This document shows positions 34,818 to 43,572 of a stretch of 64,000 nucleotides of DNA, in pieces (positions within the stretch are counted from its first letter, which is position 1; the number at the start of each line of letters is the position of its first letter). The stretch lies in assembly GCA_028282705.1 (NCBI GenBank), contig JANQHI010000056.1, forward strand, positions 1-64,000. The letters run 5' to 3'. The notes under the pieces are model-generated. The model searched no databases. It had not been told where the DNA came from and saw only the letters and a list, made by a program, of their open reading frames with translations. The translations under genes were made by a program, and so were the position numbers. This DNA is from Prolixibacteraceae bacterium. GTDB lineage: Bacteria > Bacteroidota > Bacteroidia > Bacteroidales > Prolixibacteraceae.

Positions 34818-34825
34818 CAAAAATA
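34818..34825 (-). promoter_or_regulatory. -7 box of the GT39-like gene
   Basis: TATTTTTG on the minus strand matches TAnnTTTG, 31 nt before the ATG. No -33 box at proper spacing was seen. Confidence 0.4.
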
Positions 34826-34921
34826 TACTAATAGCCTATTATATGAGGTAAGAGAAATGAGATTGGATACAAAGTGATTTGTTGTAATCAACATATTCAA
34901 TCCTATAAACCATATAACCAT

Positions 34922-35122
34922 CTATCCTTCCATCTCTTTAAGGATTTGCTCTACTTGTTCATTGGTTTTGTGGAGTTTCTCTTTGCAGAATTTTAATAAC
35001 ACAGATACCCTTTTTACCTTCTCTGCCAATTCATCCACATCCAGCTCTTCATTTTCAATCTGTTCAAGGATTTCCTCCATTTCTATAGTTGCTTCCTTGT
35101 AGGTTAGTTTTTTTGTTGCCAT
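34922..35122 (-). CDS. xseB: Exodeoxyribonuclease VII small subunit
   Basis: 66 residues from ATG 35122. The three-helix XseB pattern is plain: LTYKEATIEMEEILEQIENE, then a Leu-rich middle, then LKFCKEKLHKTNEQVEQIL. Length and composition fit the family. It starts 4 nt after the xseA stop; upstream in-frame ATGs (35179) overlap xseA and would add an untypical basic leader. With XseA it degrades single-stranded DNA in both directions. Both subunits are encoded together, as usual in this phylum. Confidence 0.9.
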   Translation of the reverse strand: MATKKLTYKEATIEMEEILEQIENEELDVDELAEKVKRVSVLLKFCKEKLHKTNEQVEQILKEMEG

Positions 35123-35126
35123 AGTG

Positions 35127-36563
35127 TTATAGTTTTTCAATTTTACTTTCAACTTTCCCATCAGAAAACCTTGTTTCAACCAGGTCTCCCTTTTTTAATG
35201 ATTTTTTTGATTTTATAATCTCACCATCCTTTAGGGTTAATGTATACCCTCTTTTAAGTGTCTTTTCAGGATCAAGTAGTTGTATTTGTTTTTCCCAAAA
35301 AGTAAGTTTATTTCCCCTTTTTAAAACTAGGTTTTGAACATCATTTTTTAGCTTAAAACCAATATTTTCCAGAAGGTGGTTCCCTTTCTGAACCTGGTGC
35401 CTGGCTCCATATTTTAAATCCTGTATCCCAGAAGAGAGCTTCTGCCCACATTCAGTAATAAATGATCTTGATGCAAACCTGATGCTGCTTTCTATTTCAT
35501 CTAACTGCCTGGTTTTTTGTGATGTATATCCCTCAATGGCTGATTTTATTTCATACAATGAGTTAATAAGTTGCCTATTTTTAGATGCTAAAAACAGTTT
35601 CCCTGCCACATTCACACCTGATGCAATTTTTTCAATGAATAGCTTTTCATGGGTAAGAATATCTTTTGCATATTGTGAAATGGAGTTTTGCAAACCCAAT
35701 ATATGCTCTGAAAACCTGAGCAAACCTGCTACCAGGAACTCAGCCACTGCAGTAGGAGTTTTCATTTTGGTATGAGCAACCAGGTCAACTATGGTTTCAT
35801 CCTTTTCATGCCCAATGCCCGTGATCACGGGTAATGGGAACTGGGTAATAAAGTAAGCCAGGTCATAATCATCAAAACAGCTTAAATCAGCCTGGGCACC
35901 CCCTCCCCTGATGATTACTACTGCATCAAAGAAATCCTCATACTCAAATATCCTTTCAAGGGCTGCAATAATGGAGGGTACTGCCTCATTCCCCTGCATA
36001 AATGCTTCAAAAAGCTTGTGGTAGAACTTAAACCCATATGGGTTTGCTTCCAGTTGCTCCACAAAGTCCTGATATCCTGCTGCAGTAGCTGATGAAATAA
36101 CAGCAATATTTTGTGGCACAAGAGGTAATGGCAATTCCCTGTTCATATCAAACACCCCTTCATTGTGCAACCTGTCCAATATTTCTTTCCTTTTTAAAGA
36201 CAGGTCACCAATGGTATAGATGGGGTTAATATCCTTAACATTGAGGCTCATGCCATAGGCTTCATGAAACTCAACAGTAGTACTTATCAGAATTTTTAAG
36301 CCATCTGAAAAACTCCTGCCTGTTGTAGTTTCAAAATAAGGTTTTAACATCCTGTAAGTGTATGACCAGATGGTAGCCCTGGCTCGTGCTATAATTTCAT
36401 CACTGGCATCATCTTTTTCAACCAGTTCAAGGTAACAATGGCCAGCCCTGTTTTCTTTTAATTCACTGATTTCAGCTACCACCCAAACTGTGCCAGGAAG
36501 TGCTTCTGCCAATGTATCTTTTATCTGCCTGTTTAGTTCAAAAAGTGTTAGGTTCTCTGCCAT
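35127..36563 (-). CDS. xseA: Exodeoxyribonuclease VII large subunit
   Basis: 478 residues, the usual length. An N-terminal OB-fold (about 20-110) reads TVWVVAEISELKENRAGHCY. The catalytic core (about 125-330) holds LPLVPQNIAVISSATAAGYQ and the metal/active-site sequence IIRGGGAQADLSCFDDYDLA, then TGIGHEKDETIVDLVAHTKM. A coiled C-terminal region binds XseB. KRGYTLTLKDGEIIKS near the end is the family's C-terminal motif. It starts 6 nt after the subtilase gene stop, so all three genes are probably one transcript. Confidence 0.96.
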   Translation of the reverse strand: MAENLTLFELNRQIKDTLAEALPGTVWVVAEISELKENRAGHCYLELVEKDDASDEIIARARATIWSYTYRMLKPYFETTTGRSFSDGLKILISTTVEFHEAYGMSLNVKDINPIYTIGDLSLKRKEILDRLHNEGVFDMNRELPLPLVPQNIAVISSATAAGYQDFVEQLEANPYGFKFYHKLFEAFMQGNEAVPSIIAALERIFEYEDFFDAVVIIRGGGAQADLSCFDDYDLAYFITQFPLPVITGIGHEKDETIVDLVAHTKMKTPTAVAEFLVAGLLRFSEHILGLQNSISQYAKDILTHEKLFIEKIASGVNVAGKLFLASKNRQLINSLYEIKSAIEGYTSQKTRQLDEIESSIRFASRSFITECGQKLSSGIQDLKYGARHQVQKGNHLLENIGFKLKNDVQNLVLKRGNKLTFWEKQIQLLDPEKTLKRGYTLTLKDGEIIKSKKSLKKGDLVETRFSDGKVESKIEKL

Positions 36564-36569
36564 CAGGTT

Positions 36570-38216
36570 TTACTCTGTCTTTAACAGTTTTAATGTACTT
36601 GAAATATCTGAAGTTGTCAGCCTGATAATTACTACACCAGGAGGTAAAATACTCAACTCATCTAACCTAAAGGTATTCCTGTTTGTAAATTCCCTTTTTA
36701 TATATTTCACCCCATCAGTTGAAAAAATTTCTATTTTGATATTATCAACCAACTGCCTGTCTTCTTTTAACAATGTTACTTTTTCTGTAAATGGATTTGG
36801 GAATGCCCCCCAATCAGAACCTTCAAAAGGGTGTACAGAGGCTCTTTGTGCCTGTAACCAATCAGAAGCTGCTTTAAAGTCAGGTATCCCATATCCCAGT
36901 AAAGAATCAGGGTTGTTAAACTGGTGTGCACTTTCTTCAATTGCCTGTTTTATTTCCATGTGGCTGAACTCAGGATAAGCCTGCCACAAACAGGCAGCCA
37001 TTCCAGCCATAACAGGAGAAGAAAATGATGTACCATTTCCTTTTGTAATATTTCCAGCAATATTCTGATAGGCAGTCCCCCACCCTACAGCAGCCACATT
37101 AGGTTTAACAGTCCCATCAGCAGCAGGACCAAAAGAGCTGAATGATGCTTTTAGCCCTTCAGCATTTACAGCCCCCACACATATCACACTATCCCCATCA
37201 GAAGGGGCAGTAATGTAATGCCAGGCTTTATTGCCTGAATTTCCTGCACTATTGAATACCAATATACCTTTTGAAACTGCCATATCTGCTGCAATGGTTA
37301 CCCGTGTTGTATTCCCATCCATTTCCTGGTAGGTGTGGTTCATTGATGGATCATCAAAAATGGAATATCCCAAAGAGGCATTGATTATATCGACCCCAAC
37401 ACTATCAGCAAACTCGGCTCCCACTACCCAGTTATCTTCTTCAATAAGGTACTCTGAACCACCATCTTCTGTCCTGATCAGCCAATAAGAAGCACCAGGT
37501 GCAGTGCCTATAAGCTGCCCAGGTAAATTGGCTGCCATAATTGACCATACTGAAGTCCCATGGCTATGCTGGCTAAAAACCTCTGGGCTAAAACCAACAA
37601 AATCTTTCCATCCCAGCACCTGGTTATTGTCCCAAGCAGATCCAAAAGCTGATAATTGGTTTGCATTGGTAAAACCAGCATCAAGGACAGCAATATGGAT
37701 GCCTTCTCCCTTGTATCCATTGTCATGTAAATAGTGCCCATTGATCTGGGAAACCTGAGAAACAGATGCCCCATAAAAAGCAGAATCTATGATGGGGTTA
37801 CCATCTTCAGAACCAAACTTGGCAACCTTTGCTGCTTTTTCCATTACCTGGTTTTTGGTTACCTCATATTCCTTTACAAAAGGCAATTGGTTTAAGTTTC
37901 CTATAAAATCCAAAGATCCTGTTTTTACAGTTACCCCATTCAACCATTTGGAGGAATGTACCAACTCCGCACCTAAATCCAAAATTGCTGATATATAATC
38001 AGGAGATACTGGGAGGTCTGTTTCATCAATGGGAATATTCATTTTCTCCCTTCTTTCAATAGCCCTTTCTGATAGGAATTCTTCAGGTTTGTTTACAGAA
38101 AAAGTAGTCCCTGCTTTGTCTTTAAAGCCAATCCAATAATAGGTTTGCCCATTGCAAAATCCATAAGAAAATACAATGAATAACAGAGTAAAAATGCTAT
38201 TGAATAAAGTTTTCAT
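36570..38216 (-). CDS. Secreted subtilisin-like serine protease (S8) with T9SS sorting domain
   Basis: 548 residues. A signal peptide (LLFIVFSYGFCNGQ) is followed by a pro-region (about 25-150). The S8 catalytic triad is Asp179 (HIAVLDAGF), His219 (SHGTSVWSIM) and Ser397 (NGTSFSSPVMAG), with the oxyanion region FNSAGNSG near 321-328. Residues about 465-548 form a T9SS type A sorting domain (AFPNPFTEKVTLL, then a beta sandwich ending LKLLKTE). It should be exported and act outside the cell. It is placed in a transcript with xseA and xseB (6-nt gap), an odd mix of a secreted protease with a DNA repair enzyme. Confidence 0.93.
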   Translation of the reverse strand: MKTLFNSIFTLLFIVFSYGFCNGQTYYWIGFKDKAGTTFSVNKPEEFLSERAIERREKMNIPIDETDLPVSPDYISAILDLGAELVHSSKWLNGVTVKTGSLDFIGNLNQLPFVKEYEVTKNQVMEKAAKVAKFGSEDGNPIIDSAFYGASVSQVSQINGHYLHDNGYKGEGIHIAVLDAGFTNANQLSAFGSAWDNNQVLGWKDFVGFSPEVFSQHSHGTSVWSIMAANLPGQLIGTAPGASYWLIRTEDGGSEYLIEEDNWVVGAEFADSVGVDIINASLGYSIFDDPSMNHTYQEMDGNTTRVTIAADMAVSKGILVFNSAGNSGNKAWHYITAPSDGDSVICVGAVNAEGLKASFSSFGPAADGTVKPNVAAVGWGTAYQNIAGNITKGNGTSFSSPVMAGMAACLWQAYPEFSHMEIKQAIEESAHQFNNPDSLLGYGIPDFKAASDWLQAQRASVHPFEGSDWGAFPNPFTEKVTLLKEDRQLVDNIKIEIFSTDGVKYIKREFTNRNTFRLDELSILPPGVVIIRLTTSDISSTLKLLKTE

Positions 38217-38311
38217 TATTACAGGTAACTCTTCAGGTAAATCAAATATACAATAGTTTTACCCTTTTTTGTAATGAAATGTTTAGGAAAATTATAGGGG
38301 ACACAAGGATT

Positions 38312-39106
38312 TTACCTATGGATTTTCATGTTCCTCATATATTCTTCAGGGTTCTGCATAAATTTTTCAGGATCCTTTATTTTCACATCCCTCTGTTCCA
38401 ATTTTTCAAAACCCAGGTTTTGAATGCTATCCATAACCTGTGGGTTGAGCAGGCTTCCATGCCCATATTTCAAGGTATACTGTAGTTCCCCCTTGTTATT
38501 AAAGTATTTCCAATCTCCATGGCGCTTGTTATCAGCATAAAAAGCATCCAACTCCATAACCCCATTTTCAAAGTAGCTTACACAAAACCCATCACGTTTG
38601 CCTTGCTTAAACATACATTCCATATAAGGTTTTCCATCCTTGAAAAAAGCCTGGTATTTACCATGTTTCACACCATTATCCCATTCTGCCATCTCCAGGG
38701 TTTCACCTGATTGATAATATATTTTTTCTACCCCTTGTTTTACCCCATTGGCAAAATGGCTTTCTGAAACCACCCTTTTCTCTTTATAAAATTTCCAAGA
38801 GCCTTCTTTCTTTTCAGCAACAAAATTCCCTTTAGCTATTAGTTTTCCTTTTAGGGTATACAGTTCTGCAAAAGCAGAATCTGATGTTTTTGAATAGGTT
38901 ATCAAAGCCTGCAATTTCCCATTGTCATGATACCTTTTCCAGACACCTACTGGCTGGTTGTCTTTAAAACCACCCTCATACTTTAACTTGCCATTTTGAT
39001 GGTATTTTTTCCATTCTCCCTGCCTGTTACCCTTTTCATCAAACTGATTGACTTGACCCCATGCAAACACAGGGATAAATAGCATAAGTAAGATTATTCC
39101 TTTCAT
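38312..39106 (-). CDS. Exported MORN-like repeat protein (YwqK family)
   Basis: 264 residues. A signal peptide (MLFIPVFAWGQ) is followed by about nine repeats of roughly 20-23 residues of the type 'N-G-K-L-x-x-E-G-x-F-K-D-N-x-x-x-G-x-W-K-x-Y', for example YHQNGKLKYEGGFKDNQPVG. This is the MORN-like pattern of the family that databases label 'YwqK antitoxin'. The exported location speaks against an antitoxin role. It may bind surface partners or lipid; the function is unknown. No toxin-like gene is adjacent. Confidence 0.82.
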   Translation of the reverse strand: MKGIILLMLFIPVFAWGQVNQFDEKGNRQGEWKKYHQNGKLKYEGGFKDNQPVGVWKRYHDNGKLQALITYSKTSDSAFAELYTLKGKLIAKGNFVAEKKEGSWKFYKEKRVVSESHFANGVKQGVEKIYYQSGETLEMAEWDNGVKHGKYQAFFKDGKPYMECMFKQGKRDGFCVSYFENGVMELDAFYADNKRHGDWKYFNNKGELQYTLKYGHGSLLNPQVMDSIQNLGFEKLEQRDVKIKDPEKFMQNPEEYMRNMKIHR

Positions 39107-39241
39107 TGAAATGTTTTTCTAATAGAACCATAAAAATAGTGAATTATTTTATCAGGAATGATCTCATTATATCAGCAAGCCCTGGTTAATTGTAAACACC
39201 ATTAAACTATTTTCAAACATTTAAGCTGCTTCTGTCCATTT

Positions 39242-40327
39242 TTATTTTTCATTCCACAAAATAGGGAACAGTTTATCAGAAGCTTTTAGGTAGGTATCTT
39301 TTGAAATTTCTTTTTGCCAGTTTTTACTAACATAATCACTAGCCTGTATCCTTGTGTCACAAGAACTGAAAGGTGGGTTCTGCCACATATCCTGAACCCT
39401 CCAGTTAACATTTATGTAGGACACTGCTTTTATCAATCGTGGGTTTCTATTGATTGTCTGAAACAGTTGTTTAAACCATTGATCCCAGGCTTTTTTAGCC
39501 TGCTCTGGATTATCAAAATCACACTCAGGGGTTGATTCTAACCCATCAAAAACAGGGGTTGCTTCAGCAATAAAAACAGGTTTATGATGATCTTTAGCAA
39601 AATCTAAAAGGGGTTTAGCCTCCTTATGATGGTTAAAAAATGAATACCCACACCAATCCACATATTCATCGCCAGGGTACCATTTTTCATATTCTTCATA
39701 AGATGTCCCCCAGCCAACTGATTGCCAAACAAAAGCTACATTTTCAACATGCAGGCTGTCAAACCTATCTTTTACCCTTTTAAAAGCAACAACAAAGCTT
39801 TCCCTGTCATAATGGTTCCAAGCATGACCATCAAATTCATAACCTGTTCTTAAAAAAACAGGGCGTTTGCCTAATGACTTAACCCATGTTGCCAGGCTAT
39901 CAATCATATGGTCATACTCACCCCTTGCTACTGCTTTTTCATGGTTAACCAGTTCCAACCCAATAGCCAATGCACTATTTTTAAGGTCAAGGTCATTTAC
40001 CTGTAATTGCATATTACAATCACCAGACCCCCAGTTATCTGTTTCCCAAATACCATCAAGCCCCCTGTAAATTTTCCCAAAAGAAACATCACCAGGACGT
40101 AAATTTGTGTACATGGTAAAACCTCCTGGGGCCTCAAAATGATCCAGGTACCCATCAGAGTAACCTTGTACACCACCAATAGCCCCTAAATCTTGCCCAA
40201 TAAAAAGTATACACTTCCCATCAGGTGGTTCAAATTTTGCCCTTTTTTCATCAGACCTGTTAAATGAATAGTTATTGCACCCAATAAAAATAAACAACCC
40301 CACAAATAGAATAAATACATCCCTCAT
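39242..40327 (-). CDS. GH26 lipoprotein, beta-1,3-xylanase-like (copy B)
   Basis: 361 residues. The lipoprotein signal ends FIGC (Cys17), so it is probably at the cell surface. The GH26 TIM barrel covers about 30-355. The acid/base is Glu164 in LRTGYEFDGHAWNHY and the nucleophile Glu255 in PVFIAEATP. WYPGDEYVDWCGYSFF (216-231) and YINVNW near the end complete the pattern. The arrangement FIGQD...GGV, Y-E-F-D-G and WYPGD-x-VDW matches what I remember of GH26 beta-1,3-xylanases, rather than the 'HE-xxG-WFWW' type of mannanases. It is last in the PUL operon and lies 11 nt after the GH43 gene. It is a clear paralogue of the GH26 at 43569-44684. Confidence 0.82.
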   Translation of the reverse strand: MRDVFILFVGLFIFIGCNNYSFNRSDEKRAKFEPPDGKCILFIGQDLGAIGGVQGYSDGYLDHFEAPGGFTMYTNLRPGDVSFGKIYRGLDGIWETDNWGSGDCNMQLQVNDLDLKNSALAIGLELVNHEKAVARGEYDHMIDSLATWVKSLGKRPVFLRTGYEFDGHAWNHYDRESFVVAFKRVKDRFDSLHVENVAFVWQSVGWGTSYEEYEKWYPGDEYVDWCGYSFFNHHKEAKPLLDFAKDHHKPVFIAEATPVFDGLESTPECDFDNPEQAKKAWDQWFKQLFQTINRNPRLIKAVSYINVNWRVQDMWQNPPFSSCDTRIQASDYVSKNWQKEISKDTYLKASDKLFPILWNEK

Positions 40328-40338
40328 TTTAAAACAGT

Positions 40339-41940
40339 TTAGAGTTCAACATATTCAAACCAATCAAAATCGGCATATTTCTTTAACCCTGATAAATCCT
40401 GGCAACAAATACCTGCAAATGCACCTGTAAAAGCAGCCCTGTAATGAAGCCCATTATCCCTTACATAGTCATCAGACAAAATGCTTGCATCAAGTACAGG
40501 CCCCAGTTTTTCCCATTTTCCCTCATTTAAAGAATAATAAAACTGAAGGCTTTCCCTATTCATTACCCCTTTCAAACATACCTTTGATTGCCCAGTAATA
40601 TCAACAGGTTGCTCAAGGGGTTCACTAAAATTCCCATTATCTGCTGATATTATCTGGATATATTTCATGTCAGCCTCTCCATTGTAACTTACATGTGCAT
40701 AATGCATATGCATGGTATTGTAATAAAATACCAACCCTGCCATTTGCTGGAAATTTTCAGGTTCAAATTCCAGGCAGGTCGAAACTTCAACATGAAAGGC
40801 TTGAACCCTCCTGGCTACAAGGCTCTGCTCATGAACAGAACAAAGTGATTCCCTTCCATACAGCCTTAAAAAACCAGGCCTTTCTTTCAGGCTTGCCCAA
40901 TCATCAGTAATAGGAACCCTCAATGAAGAAAAATTTACATCCAGCTTTTTATTTTCGAAATCATCTTTTGGGGGAGTATCAGGAAATTCAAAAGCAGGCA
41001 GGTTAGGGGCATTAATATACTCCTGTGGTTCATTAGAACCATGTTCCAAATAGGGCCAACCATCTTTTTCCCATATAATTTTCTGGATACATGTTTCCCT
41101 ACCCAATGTGCACCTGCCTAATTTTGTGAGCGGGCGCCCCCCAAGGTGTACCAAATACCATTCTCCATGTTGGGTTTCAACCAGATCACCATGCCCAGAT
41201 TTTTGAATTTCTAAACCAGGATTATCCCTTGCTGAAACCAATGGGTTTCCCGGATGGATTTCATAAGGACCTTCTATGTTTTTTGAACGTGCAATAGAAA
41301 CAGCATGCCCATATTCTGTGCCCCCTTCAGCAGTTACCAGGTAATAATATCCATTTAGTTTGTAGATGTGTGGTCCTTCAGTAACCCCCAACTCACTACC
41401 TGCAAATATGTTTTTCATAGCCCCTACTAATTGTTTTTTTTCGTGTGAATATTCCTGAAGGATAATACCACCAAAGAACTTCCCACCCCTGTGGTCAACC
41501 AATAGGCTTGTAAACCATTTCCTCCCATTGTCATCATGAAAAAGTGAGCCATCGAAACCTCTGCTGCCAAGAAAAACAGGTCCACTCCACTCGCCTGACT
41601 CAACATTATTTGTTGTAACCAGGTAGGTAGGGGTATCTTTCCATACCCCATCAAAGGTTTTTACATTAGAATACACCAGGTAAAAAATACCTTCAGAATA
41701 AGTTAAACAAGGAGCCCAAACCCCACATGAGCCTGGAGCTCCTTTCATATCCAATAACCTTCTCTCATGTAATGCATGCCCAATTAAATGCCAGTTTCTA
41801 AGGTCTTTTGAATGGTGTATCTGTACCCCAGGGAACCATTCAAAAGTTGATGTGGCAATGTAATAGTCATTCCCAACCCTGACTATAGAAGGGTCAGGAT
41901 TAAAACCAGGTATAATTGGGTTCTTTATTTTATCTTTCAT
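40339..41940 (-). CDS. GH43 beta-xylosidase-like enzyme (cytoplasmic)
   Basis: 533 residues with no signal peptide, so cytoplasmic. The five-bladed propeller (about 1-310) has the general base Asp16 in GFNPDPSIV, the pKa-modulating Asp130 in SRGFDGSLFHDD, and the general acid Glu188 in GVTEGPHIYKLNGYYYL. The C-terminal beta-sandwich (about 325-530) is the GH43_C2 module of XynB-type xylosidases, seen in VSYNGEADMKYIQ. Such enzymes release xylose from xylo-oligosaccharides; arabinofuranosidase activity is the alternative. It sits 6 nt after the MFS porter gene, which fits intake of short oligosaccharides followed by hydrolysis inside. Confidence 0.9.
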   Translation of the reverse strand: MKDKIKNPIIPGFNPDPSIVRVGNDYYIATSTFEWFPGVQIHHSKDLRNWHLIGHALHERRLLDMKGAPGSCGVWAPCLTYSEGIFYLVYSNVKTFDGVWKDTPTYLVTTNNVESGEWSGPVFLGSRGFDGSLFHDDNGRKWFTSLLVDHRGGKFFGGIILQEYSHEKKQLVGAMKNIFAGSELGVTEGPHIYKLNGYYYLVTAEGGTEYGHAVSIARSKNIEGPYEIHPGNPLVSARDNPGLEIQKSGHGDLVETQHGEWYLVHLGGRPLTKLGRCTLGRETCIQKIIWEKDGWPYLEHGSNEPQEYINAPNLPAFEFPDTPPKDDFENKKLDVNFSSLRVPITDDWASLKERPGFLRLYGRESLCSVHEQSLVARRVQAFHVEVSTCLEFEPENFQQMAGLVFYYNTMHMHYAHVSYNGEADMKYIQIISADNGNFSEPLEQPVDITGQSKVCLKGVMNRESLQFYYSLNEGKWEKLGPVLDASILSDDYVRDNGLHYRAAFTGAFAGICCQDLSGLKKYADFDWFEYVEL

Positions 41941-41946
41941 AATTTG

Positions 41947-43572
41947 TCAATTCTTTACCAACTCAGCTTCAATCTCTTCCAATGTTTTGCCTTTTGTTTC
42001 AGGAAACCATTTTACCACCATAAGAATAAATACAAACAACAACCCACCATATATTAAAAAAGTAGTTCCAGACCCCAGGTATTCCAGTTCAATAGGGAAA
42101 ATAGTGGTAACCACAAAGCTTGTGACCCCATTTAAAGTACTGGCAATTGACATTCCCAACCCACGAATTTTCCCAGGGAATATTTCAGATAAAAGTGCCC
42201 AGGTAATTGGACCTAATGAAATAGCAAAACCCATTACAAAACCAAGGATAGCAACCATCACTAATACTGAATTGATTGATATGGAAGCATCTAATAATGC
42301 ACCTTTATATTTTGAGTAAGTCAAAGCTGTTTGCTTTTGAATGGTAATTGCCCCTTCCTGATTGTTGGAAATAATCTTTTCATTTATATCTGATTCAAAC
42401 TGTTTAAAAAACTTCACTTCACTAGTGTATTCAATATTTTCATATCCCCTTAAAATGCCTTCAATTAATTGGGCTTCCTCCTGGTTTTTAATAGGAGCCA
42501 CAATGGATTCTATGCCCTCCTTACTTACTTTGTATGTGGAAGAATAAAAAGCTGCAGAAGAAACCAATACAGAGGCAGCCATAACAGCCACTCCTATCAG
42601 CAGTAAAGGTTTCCTTCCCAGCTTGTCTATAAACAACATGGACACAATGGTCATTACCACCATTGAGATGCCCACAATATTTGACATAAAAAATGAACCA
42701 GACCCTCCAAAGCCTGCTAACCTAAAAATACGCGGGACAAAAAACATTACAGAGTTAAACCCTGTTGCCATTTGAAAGAAAGCTATGCTAAATGCCACCA
42801 GCAAGATCAGGCGCATGGGCTTGCTAAAAACCTGTACCCATTGCTCTCTGTATGAAGGCTTTTTAGCTTTTCCCTTTGTTGGTTTTAATGAGGACTCAAT
42901 TTTTTGAAGCTCCTCACTGGCAGTTTCCCTGTTAAATTTTGCAAGGACCTTTTTGGCTTTTTCACTTTTCCCATTTTCCACAAGCCACCTGGGGCTTTCT
43001 GGCACCATAAATAACAGGAAGAAATAAATGCCCGGAATTATAAAACCAGCACCCAACATCCACCTCCAAATCAGGGCAGGGTCAGTAACCATTTTTAATA
43101 TAAAGGTATTTATGAGGTAAGCCAGCAAAAAACCAATACCAATATTTAGTTGGTTGAATGATACCAGGAACCCTCTTTTTTCGGGAGGGGCAAACTCAGC
43201 AATAAACAGAGGGACAACCACCAATGAAAAGCCAATGCCCAACCCACCAATAAACCTAGAGGCCAGCAAAAACAGATAGCTGTTTGCCATGGCACTCCCG
43301 AGTGTACAAAATGAAAAAAGGAAAGCAGCCAATAACAAGATTTTTTTACGCCCAATTTTATCACTTAATGTCCCTGCTACAAATGTCCCAATAAAGGTTG
43401 CCAACATGGCTATACTGACACCAAGGCCTTCTAAAAAAGAGCCTACTTTCAGGTCAAAATAAAGCCTGTAAAATTCACTTGCGCCTGAGATATTAGCTGA
43501 TAGTCCTAATAACAGCCCTCCAATTGAAACAATAAAAGCTATGAGATATGTGTACCAAACTTTATGTTTCAT
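41947..43572 (-). CDS. MFS sugar porter (XylE/GLUT-like)
   Basis: 541 residues, longer than the usual 470-490. Sugar-porter motifs are complete: GTLSDKIGRKKILL, then RFIGGLGIGFSLVVVPLFIAE (split), then PESPRWLVENGKSEKAKKVL, then FIDKLGRKPLLL, and finally FPETKGKTLEEIE. Extra length lies in a loop of about 80 residues between helices 9 and 10 (about 355-440, containing EYTSEVKFFKQFESDI). It imports a pentose, hexose or small oligosaccharide, probably with H+, across the inner membrane. Its start overlaps the upstream GH26 stop by 4 nt (ATGA), and GH43 follows 6 nt later, so xylose or xylobiose is the likely cargo (inference). Confidence 0.88.
   Translation of the reverse strand: MKHKVWYTYLIAFIVSIGGLLLGLSANISGASEFYRLYFDLKVGSFLEGLGVSIAMLATFIGTFVAGTLSDKIGRKKILLLAAFLFSFCTLGSAMANSYLFLLASRFIGGLGIGFSLVVVPLFIAEFAPPEKRGFLVSFNQLNIGIGFLLAYLINTFILKMVTDPALIWRWMLGAGFIIPGIYFFLLFMVPESPRWLVENGKSEKAKKVLAKFNRETASEELQKIESSLKPTKGKAKKPSYREQWVQVFSKPMRLILLVAFSIAFFQMATGFNSVMFFVPRIFRLAGFGGSGSFFMSNIVGISMVVMTIVSMLFIDKLGRKPLLLIGVAVMAASVLVSSAAFYSSTYKVSKEGIESIVAPIKNQEEAQLIEGILRGYENIEYTSEVKFFKQFESDINEKIISNNQEGAITIQKQTALTYSKYKGALLDASISINSVLVMVAILGFVMGFAISLGPITWALLSEIFPGKIRGLGMSIASTLNGVTSFVVTTIFPIELEYLGSGTTFLIYGGLLFVFILMVVKWFPETKGKTLEEIEAELVKN

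Noticed and set aside
38312-39106. Type II toxin-antitoxin system suggested by the YwqK name
   Set aside because: The protein is exported, built of MORN-like repeats, and has no toxin gene beside it.
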